DNA from: Epiperipatus broadwayi
Lineage: Eukaryota; Onychophora; Udeonychophora; Euonychophora; Peripatidae
Direction: 5' to 3'
Length of the DNA: 64,000 bases
NCBI GenBank assembly: GCA_028023455.1
Contig: JAQFVV010012575.1
Coordinates: 1,112,517-1,176,516 of the forward strand
The notes beneath the pieces are model-generated. The model was not told the DNA's origin and ran no database searches. It saw only the letters and a program-made list of their open reading frames with translations. Shown here piece after piece: positions 25,701-37,424 of the stretch (position 1 is its first letter; each line of letters opens with the position of its first letter). The position numbers and the translations under genes were made by a program.

Positions 25701-26345
25701 AGACTGGAGCTAATTTTGTTATCAGCCCTTTTATAAAATCATCTAAGGTGATAATAACACTTTAATGAAAACATAGTTTTTATTTTTAGCTCTCTAATCC
25801 CTTTAAAAACATATACATGTTTTAATTAATTAAAAAATTTTGAAAACAATATTGTGTTTTTACATTTCACAATCAGAATAATAATAATACAATATTTATA
25901 TTTATTCAGACCTATTAAAAGTTTAATTTATAAAACAATTTTTATTTTAAATCAGAGTTATTATTTAACCCTTTACTTATTATTTTATTTTAGGAAATAT
26001 AGAAAAATATCTACAAAAATTTATTCTGTGTTCATTTCTACTTTTCCTTTATTTTACATATATGTATGCACACACACTATATTATTATGGGTGTACCATG
26101 TAACCCAACTGGTTACAATATATAGTATCAAAAACATTAAAAAACAACCATCATGATTCGTCATCTATCTGCCGAAAACTAGTTCAGTGCGTCAAAGACT
26201 TTCTTATATTAGTTTGATTTTTATTTTTTCATATTAACTTGAACAATACAAGTTTTTTAGATTTCTATAATTGTATGAAAAGAGTATATACTTTGAGAAT
26301 TATATCATTCATTTTATAAAATATTAATGCAAAATATCTAAATAT
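22711..26345. other. Long AT-rich stretch with no supported gene
   Basis: Frames at 23206-23388, 23490-23726, 23951-24151, 25052-25246, 25532-25765 and 25854-26156 carry no recognisable motif and have the composition of the background. From about 24340 to 24560 there are loose TATATGTGCACA repeats. The 25800-26110 segment is the second copy of the dispersed repeat also seen at about 1600-1850. Confidence 0.45.
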
Positions 26346-26917
26346 ATTAATTAAACTATATAATGGTTGAAATTAATCATAGAATTAAACTTGGTTGGAG
26401 TGTTTTTGGTAGAAATAACTTGATACTAAAAGGAAATATGCCTATGTGTTTGAAAAGGAAGGTTTTTAATAAATGCGTTTTGCCAGTTTTTACTTATGGA
26501 TCTGAGACTTGGACACTTAATAGAAGAGCAATACAGAGACTCCAGACCACTCAAAGAAGTATGGAGAGATGCATGTTGGGAGTAACAAGAAGAGATCGAA
26601 AATGCAATGTATGGGTGAGAGAACAAACAGGTGTTACTGATCTCATTGAAAAGATTAAGAGACTGAAGTGGAGTTGGGCTGTACATATTGTTAAAAGAGA
26701 TGATAATAGATGGACAACTGAAATTTTAAACTGGTTGCCAAGAGATTGTAAAAGACCCAGAAGGAGACCACATGTGAGATGGATGAAATAAAAAAGTGTG
26801 CAGGGGTGATGTGGAAAAGAGAAGCTAAAGATAGGTAAAGATGGATTGAACTTGGAGAGACCTTCATCATGCAGTGAATTGATAATGGTTGATGATGATG
26901 ATGATTAATTCAACTAT
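26346..26917 (+). mobile_element. 5'-truncated RTE-type LINE, 3' end, with 14-bp target duplication
   Basis: The copy starts within the C-terminal region of the reverse transcriptase and ends in a TGATGATGATGATGAT tail, as RTE elements do. ATTAATTAAACTAT (26346-26359) and ATTAATTCAACTAT (26904-26917) are a target duplication with one mismatch, which marks this as a 5'-truncated retroposed copy. It is the best-preserved RTE end here and a reference for the fragments at 49-53, 60.9 and 63.5 kb. Confidence 0.85.
26363..26791 (+). pseudogene. RTE reverse transcriptase C-terminal part
   Basis: 142 open codons. INHRIKLGWSVFGRNN, then LPVFTYGSETWTL, then a MLGVTRRDRK motif and a VRWMK end are the typical RTE/BovB post-RT sequence. 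The start codon is fortuitous since the homologous region begins upstream in full elements. Just after the stop the frame continues as KKCAGVMWKREAKDR, so the stop is an inactivating change near the end. No catalytic residues lie in this part. Confidence 0.85.
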
Positions 26918-28690
26918 TAGTATGATGTTTCAAAGACATTTTATATCTATTATCAGCCCAATGTGTCTAATATAGTGTACCTGTCCTAATTATATCTGTG
27001 TTATTTTTGCACATTGTACTATTCTTATATTTATAGTTGTGCAAATAATAAGTGTATATCATACATTTATACTTCACGCAGGAGAAAACATCTCAAAATC
27101 ACTCCCACTATTTATATATATACTTCTTTGGAAAAGCAACAACAGACAGCTTCGTTAAAGCTTTCATAACAATTTTAAACTTCAAAATCAATATAGCTAT
27201 TATCACTCTTAATAAAGGCATCTCTACATTCTGAATGACTGTTTCTTTGATATTAATATTTGACTAGTTATTTATGAAACAAGAAAGAGCTATGCTCTAA
27301 GTAAAATTTTTTTGAGTAATTCCAAGATTCACCAAATTAAATATTTATATTAACAGTAGATAGATCATAGCAAAATAAGTAAAATGCTCGATTTATGATG
27401 GGAAGTTCCAGGATCATTTCTGATGCTTGCAGATCTGTCGTTCAGACTTCTTATAATTTCCTGAGCAATAAAGACACAAGCTTTTTTATTTGTGAATAAG
27501 TTAAGAAATCTGCCTTACACTTTACAAATTTTAAAACTATAAAGTAATTTTTTATGTTCCATGACATCAATAACTTTATAAAAATCTGAAAAATATTAAT
27601 CTTATATATAAAATCTCATTTTCTTTGTTGTCTGATTGGTGAATGTATGTTTTATTTATAAGACTCTCATATGATGTGAATGTATGTTTGTTCATGAGGC
27701 TATCACGTGTCAAACCAATTAAAAAAAACTATTACACTTGTCAGTAAGTAATTAAGTAATGTCAAATTCACAAGTGAAAATTAAAAAAAAAAACTTTAAT
27801 TTTTTTTTCTCCCCAATTTCTCAAGTATGAATTTCTCATATTTATTTATATGTCAAGTTCACAGAGTAATAATAATCAGGTTACAAAACAATTACTAAAA
27901 TTAAACATTATATATATAGTGTCATTTATACAGACTGAAAACCATAATACAAAAACAACAGAAATATTTATCATATTTATTTATATAATATTAAAATCTT
28001 TTGTTTAATTTACACATCTTAAAATTTTTTTCTAAAAAGCAACCAATTAAAAAAAATATGGCCTTTCCAAAGGCTAGGAATGAGGTCTTTTCCACCATTA
28101 ATAAACCATAATACAAAAATGACCAGGTACATTAATAACACTTATTTATATAATATTAAAATGTTTTATTTAATTTATATCAAATCTTAAAAAAAAATGT
28201 TAAAGTAACCAATTAAAAAAAAACCCACCAAAGTCCAGCTACATCTGATACTTATATATATATTATAACAATCCGGAGAATGAGAGCTTAATGTGATCTG
28301 CACTACAGGGCACCATCTAGGCATTTGAACATAGAAAAATTTATAAAGTAGGCAAATACGTAAGTCAAAAAAAAATAAATTATTTTTTATTTTATTTATA
28401 CTATTTGATATCCGGTCATTAGCCCATGTCACTAGCTCAGGGAGTAGCAGAGATTTAATAATATAATATCTTATCTAATTATATTTCAATATTAAAAAAA
28501 TAAATAAAATAAGCCACTGCCAGTAATTAACATACAAAAATTTATTTACGCACATATATATATAAGATTTGACATTATTATTTTAATATGTTTACTTTAA
28601 CATTTAACATTATTTTTATTTTTATTTTAGATTTTTAATTTACATTTTAAATTTTATACTATTATTAGTTTGCACAGATTTGTTTAAAAA
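26918..28690. other. AT-rich DNA with a direct repeat; no supported gene
   Basis: Segments at about 27940-28060 and 28105-28220 are parallel copies (AAACCATAATACAAAAA, TTATTTATATAATATTAAAAT, AACCAATTAAAAAAAA), a duplication of about 170 bases. Sequence from 27600 (TATATATAAAATCTCATTTTC, then GTCTGATTGGTGAATGTATG) resembles the 5' ends of some animal Helitrons. No Helitron 3' end was found, so that remains a guess. Confidence 0.45.
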
Positions 28691-30470
28691 TGCTGAGTAT
28701 AGATCGGTTACATAGATTCCACGGTCAAAAACATTTCAAAATAAACATAAACGATCAAAATACAAAATCATTGATACCATCAATTGCAGAGGGAAATTTA
28801 TAAGTAACCTAATAGCATTCACCATAAGATGCTTGCATTAACACCAATAACTTAAAAGACATCCGAATAAATACATTTTAGATACTCACCGTAAGGTATC
28901 AGTATTTACCGAATGTCTATATATATTTTGATCGAATATGAAAACCAAAAACATAATCAACCGGTAATGAACCCATGCAAGCGTCTATACCCAACTTAAA
29001 TTTAATGCATCTTTATTTAGAGTGTCGAGTATGAATAGACTATATAGATTTGCATTTGAAAAGAACATATTCAATCCTTGTTTAACCTTAGGCCAAAGGT
29101 TCGCAGTCAAACCAAACTTCAATCCATCTGATATATCGATGTGTTCAATGTAATACAAATACAGCAGCAGAATTAGGTTAAGAGAAGAAACTGCTTCTCA
29201 TCAGATAGGAATATTACATCTATCTGATGATGAGAGCAATAAAAAAAAAAACTCCATAGGAAGGAACTGCAGTCTCCATCTTATAATTCCTCCCATAGGC
29301 AAAACGAGTGTGTGCGGCGTATAATAGCGATTCTGCCCATAGCGAATCATACTACATCTACTAATTACACCAATATATCCAATCCATTGACCTAATTCAA
29401 CTATGAAATGAATAACCTAAGATTACCCTCCCCTAATATAACTTTACAAATCTATATAGCCATTCATGTCTGACTTAAATTTAATATTTATATAACTAGT
29501 TTAATGAAAAACAGAAATCATAATAAAACTTAAAGAACAAATAAATAAATAAATGGAAATGATTTTACAAAAGAAATACATTAAATAAAATTATAACTAA
29601 TTAATAAATAACGTTGGTCAGATAGGATTCTATTTCTTAATTATTTTAAATACGGAAAGTTTTTAATTTGATGTTCATTAATTATAAAGTTCTTATGGTT
29701 TAAAACAGTTCATCTTTATCTGTTGCTTGCCATTTGAACATGAATTCCCATGCCATCCTAAAAGATTGGTTGAGTTAGCCATTGTTTTTTTATTTATTTA
29801 TCCGAAGGTCTTTTAGTTTAGTTGGTTCCTAATGTAGAAAAAAAAAAGATGTCATTTCTCTTTTTTTTTTTTTTAACAAAACTGAAGGGATTGAAGAGTG
29901 CGTCTTTTCAATCCCTTTTCCTTCAACTCCACACTAACACATATAGTCACATCGTAATTACTAATTAACTCTTTTATTTTCAAACCTTTCCTTTTATAAT
30001 AATTTTGTGGATTAACTCAACATTACGTCATGATGGTGAAAACCTTTTCATTGAGGTCCAATTTCCCGATGGATTTCTTTCATTTGCTAAAAGTTTCTAT
30101 TGTTTTCCTGTCTGACCGATGCTTATACATTTAAATGCCCAAAGGCTAGTTTACTAATTAAAATAATCATTTCCATTTTACAAAAGATTAATTAATTTGT
30201 TTTCAAACTTAAACATATATTTTTATCTCTAAATCTTTTCTGAAAATTTAGTTTTAAACTACTCTTTTTTTAATAAAGTTTTATTTTAATAATTATTTAT
30301 CTGTGCAATTTTATATATATGCGAGTTTAAGATGATTTTTTAATTTTCAGTTTTTAATTCTTAAAAAAGAAATTTTTATTGGCGAACTTTTTTTTTTATG
30401 TTTACTAATAAAAAATAATGTAACGTACGTATGTGCCCGTTACAATATATATATAATCATTTAATTGCCT
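28691..30470. other. Less AT-rich stretch of unknown origin
   Basis: Contains more CpG than its surroundings, like the 5.8-8.3 kb insertion. It shares only CTGACCGATGCTT (30112) with that insertion (7936). A good minus-strand donor-like string (TACGGTGAGTAT) lies at about 28890, but the preceding frame is short. Read on the minus strand from 30444 it begins TGTAACGGG, the same first eight bases as that insertion, so an LTR-like end here is conceivable. A hairpin AAGGGATTGAAGAG/TCTTTTCAATCCCTT lies at 29885-29918. No ORF of substance. Confidence 0.4.
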
Positions 30471-30539
30471 TATTTATTTTAAAATACTATATTTTAATTA
30501 ATACTAGATTTTAATTAAAGCAGGGAAGAAGATAGAGCT

Positions 30540-30567
30540 CTGATGAAGACTGCTGGACAGTCAAAAC
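30540..30567 (+). ncRNA. Hammerhead-ribozyme-core-like sequence (degenerate)
   Basis: CTGATGA (30540-30546) is followed by a 5-bp stem GACTG/CAGTC with a CTGGA loop (30548-30562) and then AAAAC. The hammerhead core is CTGATGA, stem II, GAAAC. Here the Gs of CGAAAC have become A, as CpG decay would produce, and one extra A sits before the stem. The downstream AATAAAGAAGTTTTTAAG resembles sequence found next to such cores in Penelope-like elements. Probably a non-functional remnant. Confidence 0.35.
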
Positions 30568-31129
30568 TGTACGGAAAATAAAGAAGTTTTTAAGAAAATT
30601 TGTTGCATTAAAGTGTATATGAAAGAAGTGTTATAAGCAATATGTATGAAAATACTATATCATCAAAATTCTTCAAGAAACAATATTGATTTGGGTTAAA
30701 ATAGTCTTTTTTTTTTTAATTTATTACTCTATGTGAACAATTATCCATTATTTTTACAATTGTAGGAAGTATAGATTATTTTTATCACCAGATTTAATAG
30801 TTAGTCATATTATAAATTTATGTCTATACAAATATAGGAAGTTCTGCATTGTCTATAAACAAATAATCAAATGGTTTTATTACTGGAGAGTTCTTAAGAA
30901 GTGCCAGCTAGCATGATGTGCCAATGCTAGAATTGGTCCGAAAATCTTACATCCCAAGGATTGACAGTCTATCACTGTACCAAACCTATTTTTTTCCTGA
31001 TCATATATATTAAAATATTTGATAAAACATCAGTATTAGACTTTATGTTATCACTTTGATTTTATGTATTCTTGGGCTTAGGTTTTACTCTACATTCTAT
31101 TATTATTTCATATAATTTTCCCCCTTCAA

Positions 31130-31430
31130 ATCATATTGAAAAGATTGATTGAGGAAATTAGAAAGAGAAACTGGATTGGACATATATTAAGAAGAAAGTA
31201 CAGTTTAATGAAAGATGTTTTGGGAGGAATGATGAGTGAAAGCAAAAAGAAAGAAAAGACAAGATCAACATTATTGGATGATATAAGAGATGAGATGAAT
31301 TATCTGTAATTGAAGAGCTGGGCAATGAAGAGAATTGAGTGGAGAAATGGTTGAATTGATGATGTGACTATTCTCTGGACCTGTTCATGGAACTGAATAC
31401 TATTGATGATGAAATCATTTTGAGGCTACC
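31130..31430 (+). pseudogene. LINE 3' fragment of a second RTE-like group
   Basis: The plus strand reads KRLIEEIRKRNWIGHILRRK and later DDIRDEMNYL and WAMKRIEWRNG, the C-terminal signature of endonuclease-type LINE polyproteins. It ends near a GATGATG string. It differs from the 26.4-26.9 kb copy, so two LINE lineages are represented. Only the last roughly 90 codons survive. Confidence 0.65.
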
Positions 31431-33120
31431 GTAGAGAAAGTATCTAGAATAACTTAGAAAAAAGTATAAGTGATGAATGGAAGGTATTGAATGATATTAA
31501 GCAAACAGCAAAACATTAAACTGAATAGATTTAATTATTTAAAAAACACTAAGCCAATGCTAATGAAAAGAAGCCTCACATTCTCATAATTGCCAATAGA
31601 ATATATAGTGGATGTAGTCAAGTTTCAAATAGTAAGATTAGTTCAGAGAATAGTTTTGAATGATAATCCTCTCTGGAGGAATTTTTAAAAGTAGAGATAA
31701 ATATACCTGTATCCAACAATATAAATGCTTCAGCATCCCCCATCTCCTATGAAAATATATCTTTGAATTGGTTCATTGCTTTTCTCATATGTTTTTTCCC
31801 ATAATGGGATTATATTCTTTTGTGAATTTCAATAAGTTTTCTTTTTTTCCAAAAATCTGATTATGGTATATTCAATAAAAGACACACCCTAAATATCTAA
31901 TTTTAATGCAATCTATAAAAGGCACACCCATTATTGCTGTAATAAATGCATATTTAAACTAATTAGATCAAGGTATTAATAACTCTTAATTATGGTTCTA
32001 GTTTAATTAATGTATTGCCTTTAATTTTTGATTTCCTAATTAAAGGATTCTATATGAAATGAAATTAGATCTCTAGGCATAAAAGCTTTACAAATCAAAT
32101 ATTATTGCTGGCGATTATTTGCTAAAGCACTGTAAAAAGTAAATATGAATAATGTTATATATCATTTATTTATTGCTAGGGGCCACTTCTGATATACTCA
32201 TTCACACACATCTTTTACATCATTACACATATATATATGAGAATCTTATTGTGTAGTAGTAGTTTATCCATTTTATATGTCTATGGTCAAATTCAAACTC
32301 GGGTTGAGAAAATTATATTTTTCAAGCTTTCAATTAGATTTGCGAGTTTCGTTTAGGATATCAGCTCATATTCTATCTAGTTTACATTCAATATTATTCG
32401 ATAAATAGATAGATATCTAGCTATGTTTAGCTAGGGGAAAAATAAGAATGAAGGCGCCCTTTTCAAGGGAAATAGAAAGATTGTTTCTTTATGGGAAGGT
32501 TTGTTGGAAAGACTTCTTCTGTAATGGATTACGAAAAGACGTGTGATTTTTTAAATTTTACATATTCAAGGCAACTATCTAATTTATGAATTTAAAAAAA
32601 TCATAATTTTATTCACTTATTGGAGAAATGGATAATAATGGTGATTAATTAATTATCTTGTTTACTTCAACGTGCTATATAATTAGCCTTCATAATTCTG
32701 TTTTATATCACTTTATTCGATTAGTTTTAAATTATAATAATTTATTTTAATTTTTATTTTAGTTTTTTTTTCTCTTTTCAAACTAAAACTAAGTTTACCT
32801 AAGTGTTTAAAAGTGGCGCTGCAGTATAGAGCAAAGAAAAAATGGTTTTTGGGAAGTACATTTTGAAAAATAATATTTGAAAAGCAAAAAAAAATGAACG
32901 ACTTTAAGAGACTTACTTTAACCTCAACAGAGTAGCAGTGGGATATTTAAAACAGTGTAAAGAAATACTAAGTTATAGTCTACATCATATTTATTTATTT
33001 ATTTTTTTATAACGATGTGTCAAGAAAGAAAGAAAAAAAATAATTCCCGAGGATCAACTCAAGCGTCTTTTCAAGAATTGTGACATTTTAAATTCGACTT
33101 AAATTGATGAATAGACTGAA
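31431..33120. other. Upstream region of the tetraspan gene; no other gene seen
   Basis: AT-rich, without a motif-bearing frame. The last 100 bases before the ATG contain a purine-rich run and then ATTGATGAATAGACTGAA immediately before the start. No clear TATA or initiator can be singled out in such AT-rich DNA. A 5' untranslated exon may lie here but cannot be delimited. Confidence 0.35.
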
Positions 33121-33705
33121 ATGGAGGAATCTTCTTTTCCAATGACGGAAAATTTAACAGCGTCTCAAAGACCGGGGAGACTTATCTTTTTACATCCAGT
33201 AGTTAAAGATTTTCCGCGTTCACTTTCAATTAAACTTGGATTTGGTCAGCTTATTATTGGGCTTTTAACTATTATAGTTGGCGTTGCTCTAATGTTTGCC
33301 TTTGCTTATGTAGGAACATTTGGAGAGGAATGGCTCGGAGGGTTATTATTCACATTAGCAGGAATAGCTGGACTATACAGCGGTAAAAAAGATACAAGCA
33401 TGTGCCGGATAAAAACCTTTTTAATATTCTCCGTTGTTTCTATGGTTTTATGCATTATATTACTATGTTTGTGTATTTGGGCATTAGTTAATAATTTATT
33501 TTCTAGCCTCATTTTTATGCTGTTGGCTGTATGTGAGATTTGTTTTTCGGGAGCTTCAGTATATATTTGTCTAAAAGTTATTAGGAAATTACGACAATAT
33601 AAAGCAGCGGATTCCACTTATCACTCTCCGCCTCAATTAGATATAACGGATAAAGCAGTCGAACTGGACGAAGAAAGGAATACGGAATCTGAAAGTGACG
33701 AATAA
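33121..33705 (+). CDS. Four-pass membrane protein, CD20/MS4A-like
   Basis: An intact single-exon frame of 194 codons (ATG to TAA), the clearest gene of the window. Four hydrophobic segments lie at about residues 38-62, 70-88, 97-123 and 126-154. A charged N-terminus (1-36) and a charged tail rich in Glu (about 155-194, ending in an ESESDE-type acidic run) presumably both face the cytosol. Features are shared with CD20/MS4A and similar tetraspans: a first segment starting LGFGQLIIGLL, short loops between segments 1 and 2 and between 3 and 4, Gly-rich segment 2 (LGGLLFTLAGIAGL), and a Cys-rich segment 3. No signal peptide. Codon use and the lack of any break contrast with the decayed elements around it. 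The start is preceded by CTGAAATGG, an acceptable context. Family members are membrane adaptors or channel-like proteins, but the precise role cannot be read from sequence. Other tetraspan families remain possible. Confidence 0.8.
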   Translation: MEESSFPMTENLTASQRPGRLIFLHPVVKDFPRSLSIKLGFGQLIIGLLTIIVGVALMFAFAYVGTFGEEWLGGLLFTLAGIAGLYSGKKDTSMCRIKTFLIFSVVSMVLCIILLCLCIWALVNNLFSSLIFMLLAVCEICFSGASVYICLKVIRKLRQYKAADSTYHSPPQLDITDKAVELDEERNTESESDE

Positions 33706-33835
33706 TATTTAATTAATAATAAGATTTGGAGAAAAATTATTTTAAGAAGATTAAAGAAACCAAAATTATTTAAAATAATAACGCTATTTAATAATCTTAT
33801 AAAATTTACTTCCGCTCTTTATTAATTTATTGTTT

Positions 33836-33844
33836 TAAATAAAT
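33836..33844 (+). terminator. Possible polyadenylation signal of the tetraspan gene
   Basis: AATAAA lies about 135 bases past the stop codon, followed by a GT-rich stretch (ATGTGCGTATGTGCGCGCTC). Another AATAAA precedes an A-run near 34045. Such hexamers are frequent in AT-rich DNA, so this is a suggestion. Confidence 0.35.
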
Positions 33845-35495
33845 ATGTGCGTATGTGCGCGCTCGGACATACATATATACACTGTGTATATAATACATGT
33901 TTTTTAAACATTGGAACAAGGAATGTTCCATTCTGCGAAACGGGTTTCGTTGTCGATCTGAATACATCAATGATTGCGTGTATGTTCGAATGATTTATAC
34001 CTGTACGAATCTATTTATAGATTAATAATCCCAACATTAAAACAGAAATAAAAAAAAAAATCTCTAATACCATTTATCAATATTATTACCCTTTTTTAAA
34101 ATATATATATAGAAAGAAAAATTGGGGGAGGGGGAATATTTTATATATTCTCAAATTTATAAATCTGTATATTTTATCATAGATTAATCTATTTATTTTT
34201 AGTAATTGTCCATGGAAAACAAATTACCACTAAAAAAACTCCGCGAATCCATAAACTTATTTTTGAGAGAAATATGATAAATGTATTTATCTTCACATAG
34301 GTACATAAGATAATCAATCCTTAAAAAAATAGTTCATGCAAGCGAAAGCCTCTTCAACACTTCTTCATGGGATAAATAGAGAAATAAAAAAAAATAATTA
34401 GTCAGGTTTTTCAATTGCTAGGTGATGTGGAATTGAGTAGTTTTCCATTTGCTTTTTTACTTTCCAGCTATAAATTATTGGATATCCATTTACCAATCAA
34501 AATTGAAAGGTTAATCGCCTGGCTATGGATCATTTACCTAAAAACAAATTTTAAGCCTGTTTTGAACATGAAAAAAAATTCAAGTTCTACCCCAGAAAAG
34601 AATTGAAACCAGGTTGTAGGTGTGGTAATTAAATGCTTTACCACCTATACCTTGAAATACAGCTATCTAAGTTCAAATTGTGATAATTTTTAACCAAGTT
34701 TATTTTTTCTTCTTCAATGAACAGCTCCATTGAATTATTTACTCCATTATAAAGGTGAATTAAATCAGTAATGTTAAACCTATGGATGACTAAATTATGA
34801 ATGTTTTTCACTCTTCTTTGACTTGAATCATTAAAAATGGAACTGCTGTATGCATGAAAACTAAGTTAATAATGTAATTCTTGATATAGTTTTTCAGGTT
34901 GGATGAAGTCTTATTGAAATATAGCATTCACAAATAGAAAAACTTTTTAAAAAAATCATAATAAGATAAATCATAATATTGGGGAATATTTTCCTTCCCC
35001 ATGTCAGAAATTACATCAAAATATAATTGTACTGTTTAGGTGATTGCTGATTTAACATTCCTCTGGAAAATGATTAATATTAGCTAAATATTTGACTACT
35101 GGCTAATATTGAATAAATAATTAAGTGACTAAGGCTTAGCCTTGAGAAAAAATTCTGAAATTTTGCAGAAACATTTTCAGAAACTTCGCTCATATATGAA
35201 CTACAGATAACATTTTTGGCTTGATACTGCACTAACTACTATACTATGAAATTTTTTAAAGAAATGGTAATACTAAATTATTAATAACTAAGATATCACT
35301 TTCTTAATAATATTAAAGATTAGCAATGTAGAAATTTAAAAAAAAAGTAAAATGACCTATGGGCAATGAAAGACATGACAATTTTCAGTTATTAAAATAA
35401 CATCCAGTTATAGATTACAAAATTAATCAATCTAAACAATTTTTTTTGTAATTGGTACAATATATATATATATAATCAAAACAGAATGAACATAA
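33845..35495. other. AT-rich DNA downstream of the gene
   Basis: The first 150 bases are richer in CpG (GGAACAAGGAATGTTCC and GCGAAACGGGTTTCGT are small palindromes at 33912 and 33937) and may be 3' untranslated sequence. Beyond about 34050 no coding signal is seen. The frame at 34415-34606 has no motif. Confidence 0.4.
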
Positions 35496-35559
35496 CAAAA
35501 ATGCTCTAGAATTAATCCTACAAAATTCAATATGCTTATATAAAAAGTAAATAAACTAA

Positions 35560-36240
35560 ATCTCAGCTATAGCCAGATTATGGCAGTTTATACCATCTTG
35601 AGTACCAAACACACAGTAATTTTTAAATCTCATTAAAATTGAAGACAGTCAATTTTCCATAAATTGTGAATATTCATACAATAACACTGTTTATTTAAAA
35701 CATTATCAGCCATGTTTATAAAATATGTCTCTTTAATTTTTCTTCAAGTCATTTTGCACAATTAAAGTAAAAATATTATCAAAGCAGAAATCTCCATTAC
35801 AAATCATGCATGCTCTGCAAATACATATATATAACTGGCCCCAGAATTATACAACATTTTAAATACCAATTCATGCTCAAGAATTCACTTATTTAAAGCT
35901 CTTTTAGTCTCCCCAATGTAAGTAGATCCTCAAAAACACACTACTTTATAAATAACATTTTACATTTATTGATTTTATCAACATCTTTTTCAGTCACAAT
36001 TAATCTCCAGTGTTCAATCTAATATTAAATGCAACATTAAAATGAGCAGATACTAATAATGTAATCTTGAACCCCACAATATTATTGATATAGGGTAATG
36101 CATTTCTTGTCTTCATTTCCCTATTTTTTTTCCTTCATCTATTTGTAAATTTAGATAATGTAAATAAAATATTTTTCCTATTATAACCCACTTTCAATAA
36201 ATCATTAACATATATTCAACATTGGATAATTTATTATTCA
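35560..36240 (-). pseudogene. Penelope-like GIY-YIG fragment, left arm
   Basis: On the minus strand the string encoding YIGET lies at 35906-35920, preceded by codons resembling a VVCF cysteine block and followed by a basic segment. Frames are interrupted throughout. It mirrors the fragment at 36597 in the right arm. Confidence 0.65.
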
Positions 36241-36309
36241 GATATTTACACAATATATTATTTGTAAACAAAAATGTGTAAATATTAAAATGATAAATTA
36301 GTCAATACT

Positions 36310-36785
36310 GAAATACATGTTGATGAATTATTGAAAGTGGGTTATAGTAGGAAAATAATTTTATTTACATTATCAAAATTTACAAATAGATGAAGGAAAG
36401 AAAATAGGGAAGTGAAGACAAGGAATGTATAAATAATATTGTGTGTTGTAGGATTACATCATTAATGTCTGCTCATTTTAATGTTATATTTAAGATTGAA
36501 CTGATTACTGGACGATTAATTATTACTGGAAAAGATGTTGATAAAATCAATCAATAAAATGTTATTTATAAAGTGGTGTGTTTTTGAAGATCTAATTACA
36601 TTGGGGAGACTAAAAGTTGTAAATCTGTATTTGTGGAGCATGGAGATTTTTGTTTTGATAACATTTTAATTTTAAATGTAGAAAATGACTTGAAGAAAAG
36701 ACAAATCAAAGAATCATATTTTATAAATATGATAAATAATGTGTTAAATAAACAGTGTAATTGTGTGAATATTCATAATTTATAA
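36310..36785 (+). pseudogene. Penelope-like GIY-YIG fragment, right arm
   Basis: The plus strand reads VIYKVVCF, a stop, then SNYIGETKSCKSVFVEHGD (YIGET at 36597-36611), then a NVENDLKKRQIKESYFI helix, which is the C-terminal GIY-YIG order of Penelope-like elements. An ending stop lies at about 36782. The stop inside the core and the missing upstream RT make it a fragment. Confidence 0.7.
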
Positions 36786-37092
36786 AAAATTGACCATTCA
36801 TATCGAGTGATATTGTTTGTTGCCATGTGACTTTAATGACATTTAAATATTAACATGTGATTGCTACTCAAGATGACATAAACTGCCATAATCTGGCTAT
36901 TGCTGATATTTAGTTATTTATTTTTTATATAGAACATATTGAATTCTATAGAATTTATTCTAGAGTATTTTAATATATATAAAAACAAGTCAACAATTAT
37001 AATCCCAATATCAATAACAATCAACAATTTCAAACTGTTATCAAGACAACCTTTTAGCAATAAAGGTGGAATATATATATACAACAATAAAA

Positions 37093-37292
37093 ACAATAAA
37101 TATAACGATAATTAACTATTATATACAGTTTTTCAATCAGCAAAAGTACTTTCGGTTAATTAATTAATTATTATATACAATCTTTCTATCAACAGAAGTA
37201 CTTTCGGTTAATTCAACTGTCCAATTAACCGAAACTATTTCTGCTAATTGACAGACTGTATATAGTTAATTACCGTTATATTTATTATTTTT
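37093..37292. repeat. Inverted repeat with an extra direct copy of one arm
   Basis: The left arm (37093-37160) pairs with 37226-37292. A second direct copy of the left arm (37162-37215) lies between them. Each carries ATATACARTCTTTC..TCARCA and AGTACTTTCGGTTAATT-like strings. Confidence 0.75.
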
Positions 37293-37424
37293 AGAGTTAT
37301 TACAATAATTTTTAAATTAAGAACATTTTACTTGTATTATATATATATAAACAAAGTGTAAAAAGAAAATGTAAAAAAAAAATGTTTTTATTCACTTAAA
37401 AGCATTAAAAAGTAAAAAAAAAAA

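Larger units (their letters stand above)
35500..36965. repeat. 1.47 kb palindrome built from two inverted Penelope-like fragments
   Basis: The left arm (about 35500-36265) is the inverted copy of the right arm (about 36280-36965), with many substitutions but continuous pairing. It runs through AGCCAGATTATGGCAGTTTA at both outer parts to ATATTTACACA/TGTGTAAATAT at the centre. Each arm contains the GIY-YIG end of a Penelope-like ORF, pointing outward from the centre. Confidence 0.82.

Noticed and set aside
25800-26110. Gene fragment (100-codon frame at 25854-26156)
   Set aside because: The segment is a dispersed repeat also present at about 1600-1850, where the frame is not kept.
27600-28690. 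Helitron
   Set aside because: Only the 5' string resembles a Helitron start; no CTRR end with hairpin and no Rep/helicase sequence could be found.
33306-33617. 103-codon minus-strand ORF
   Set aside because: Antisense shadow of the tetraspan gene; no motif.
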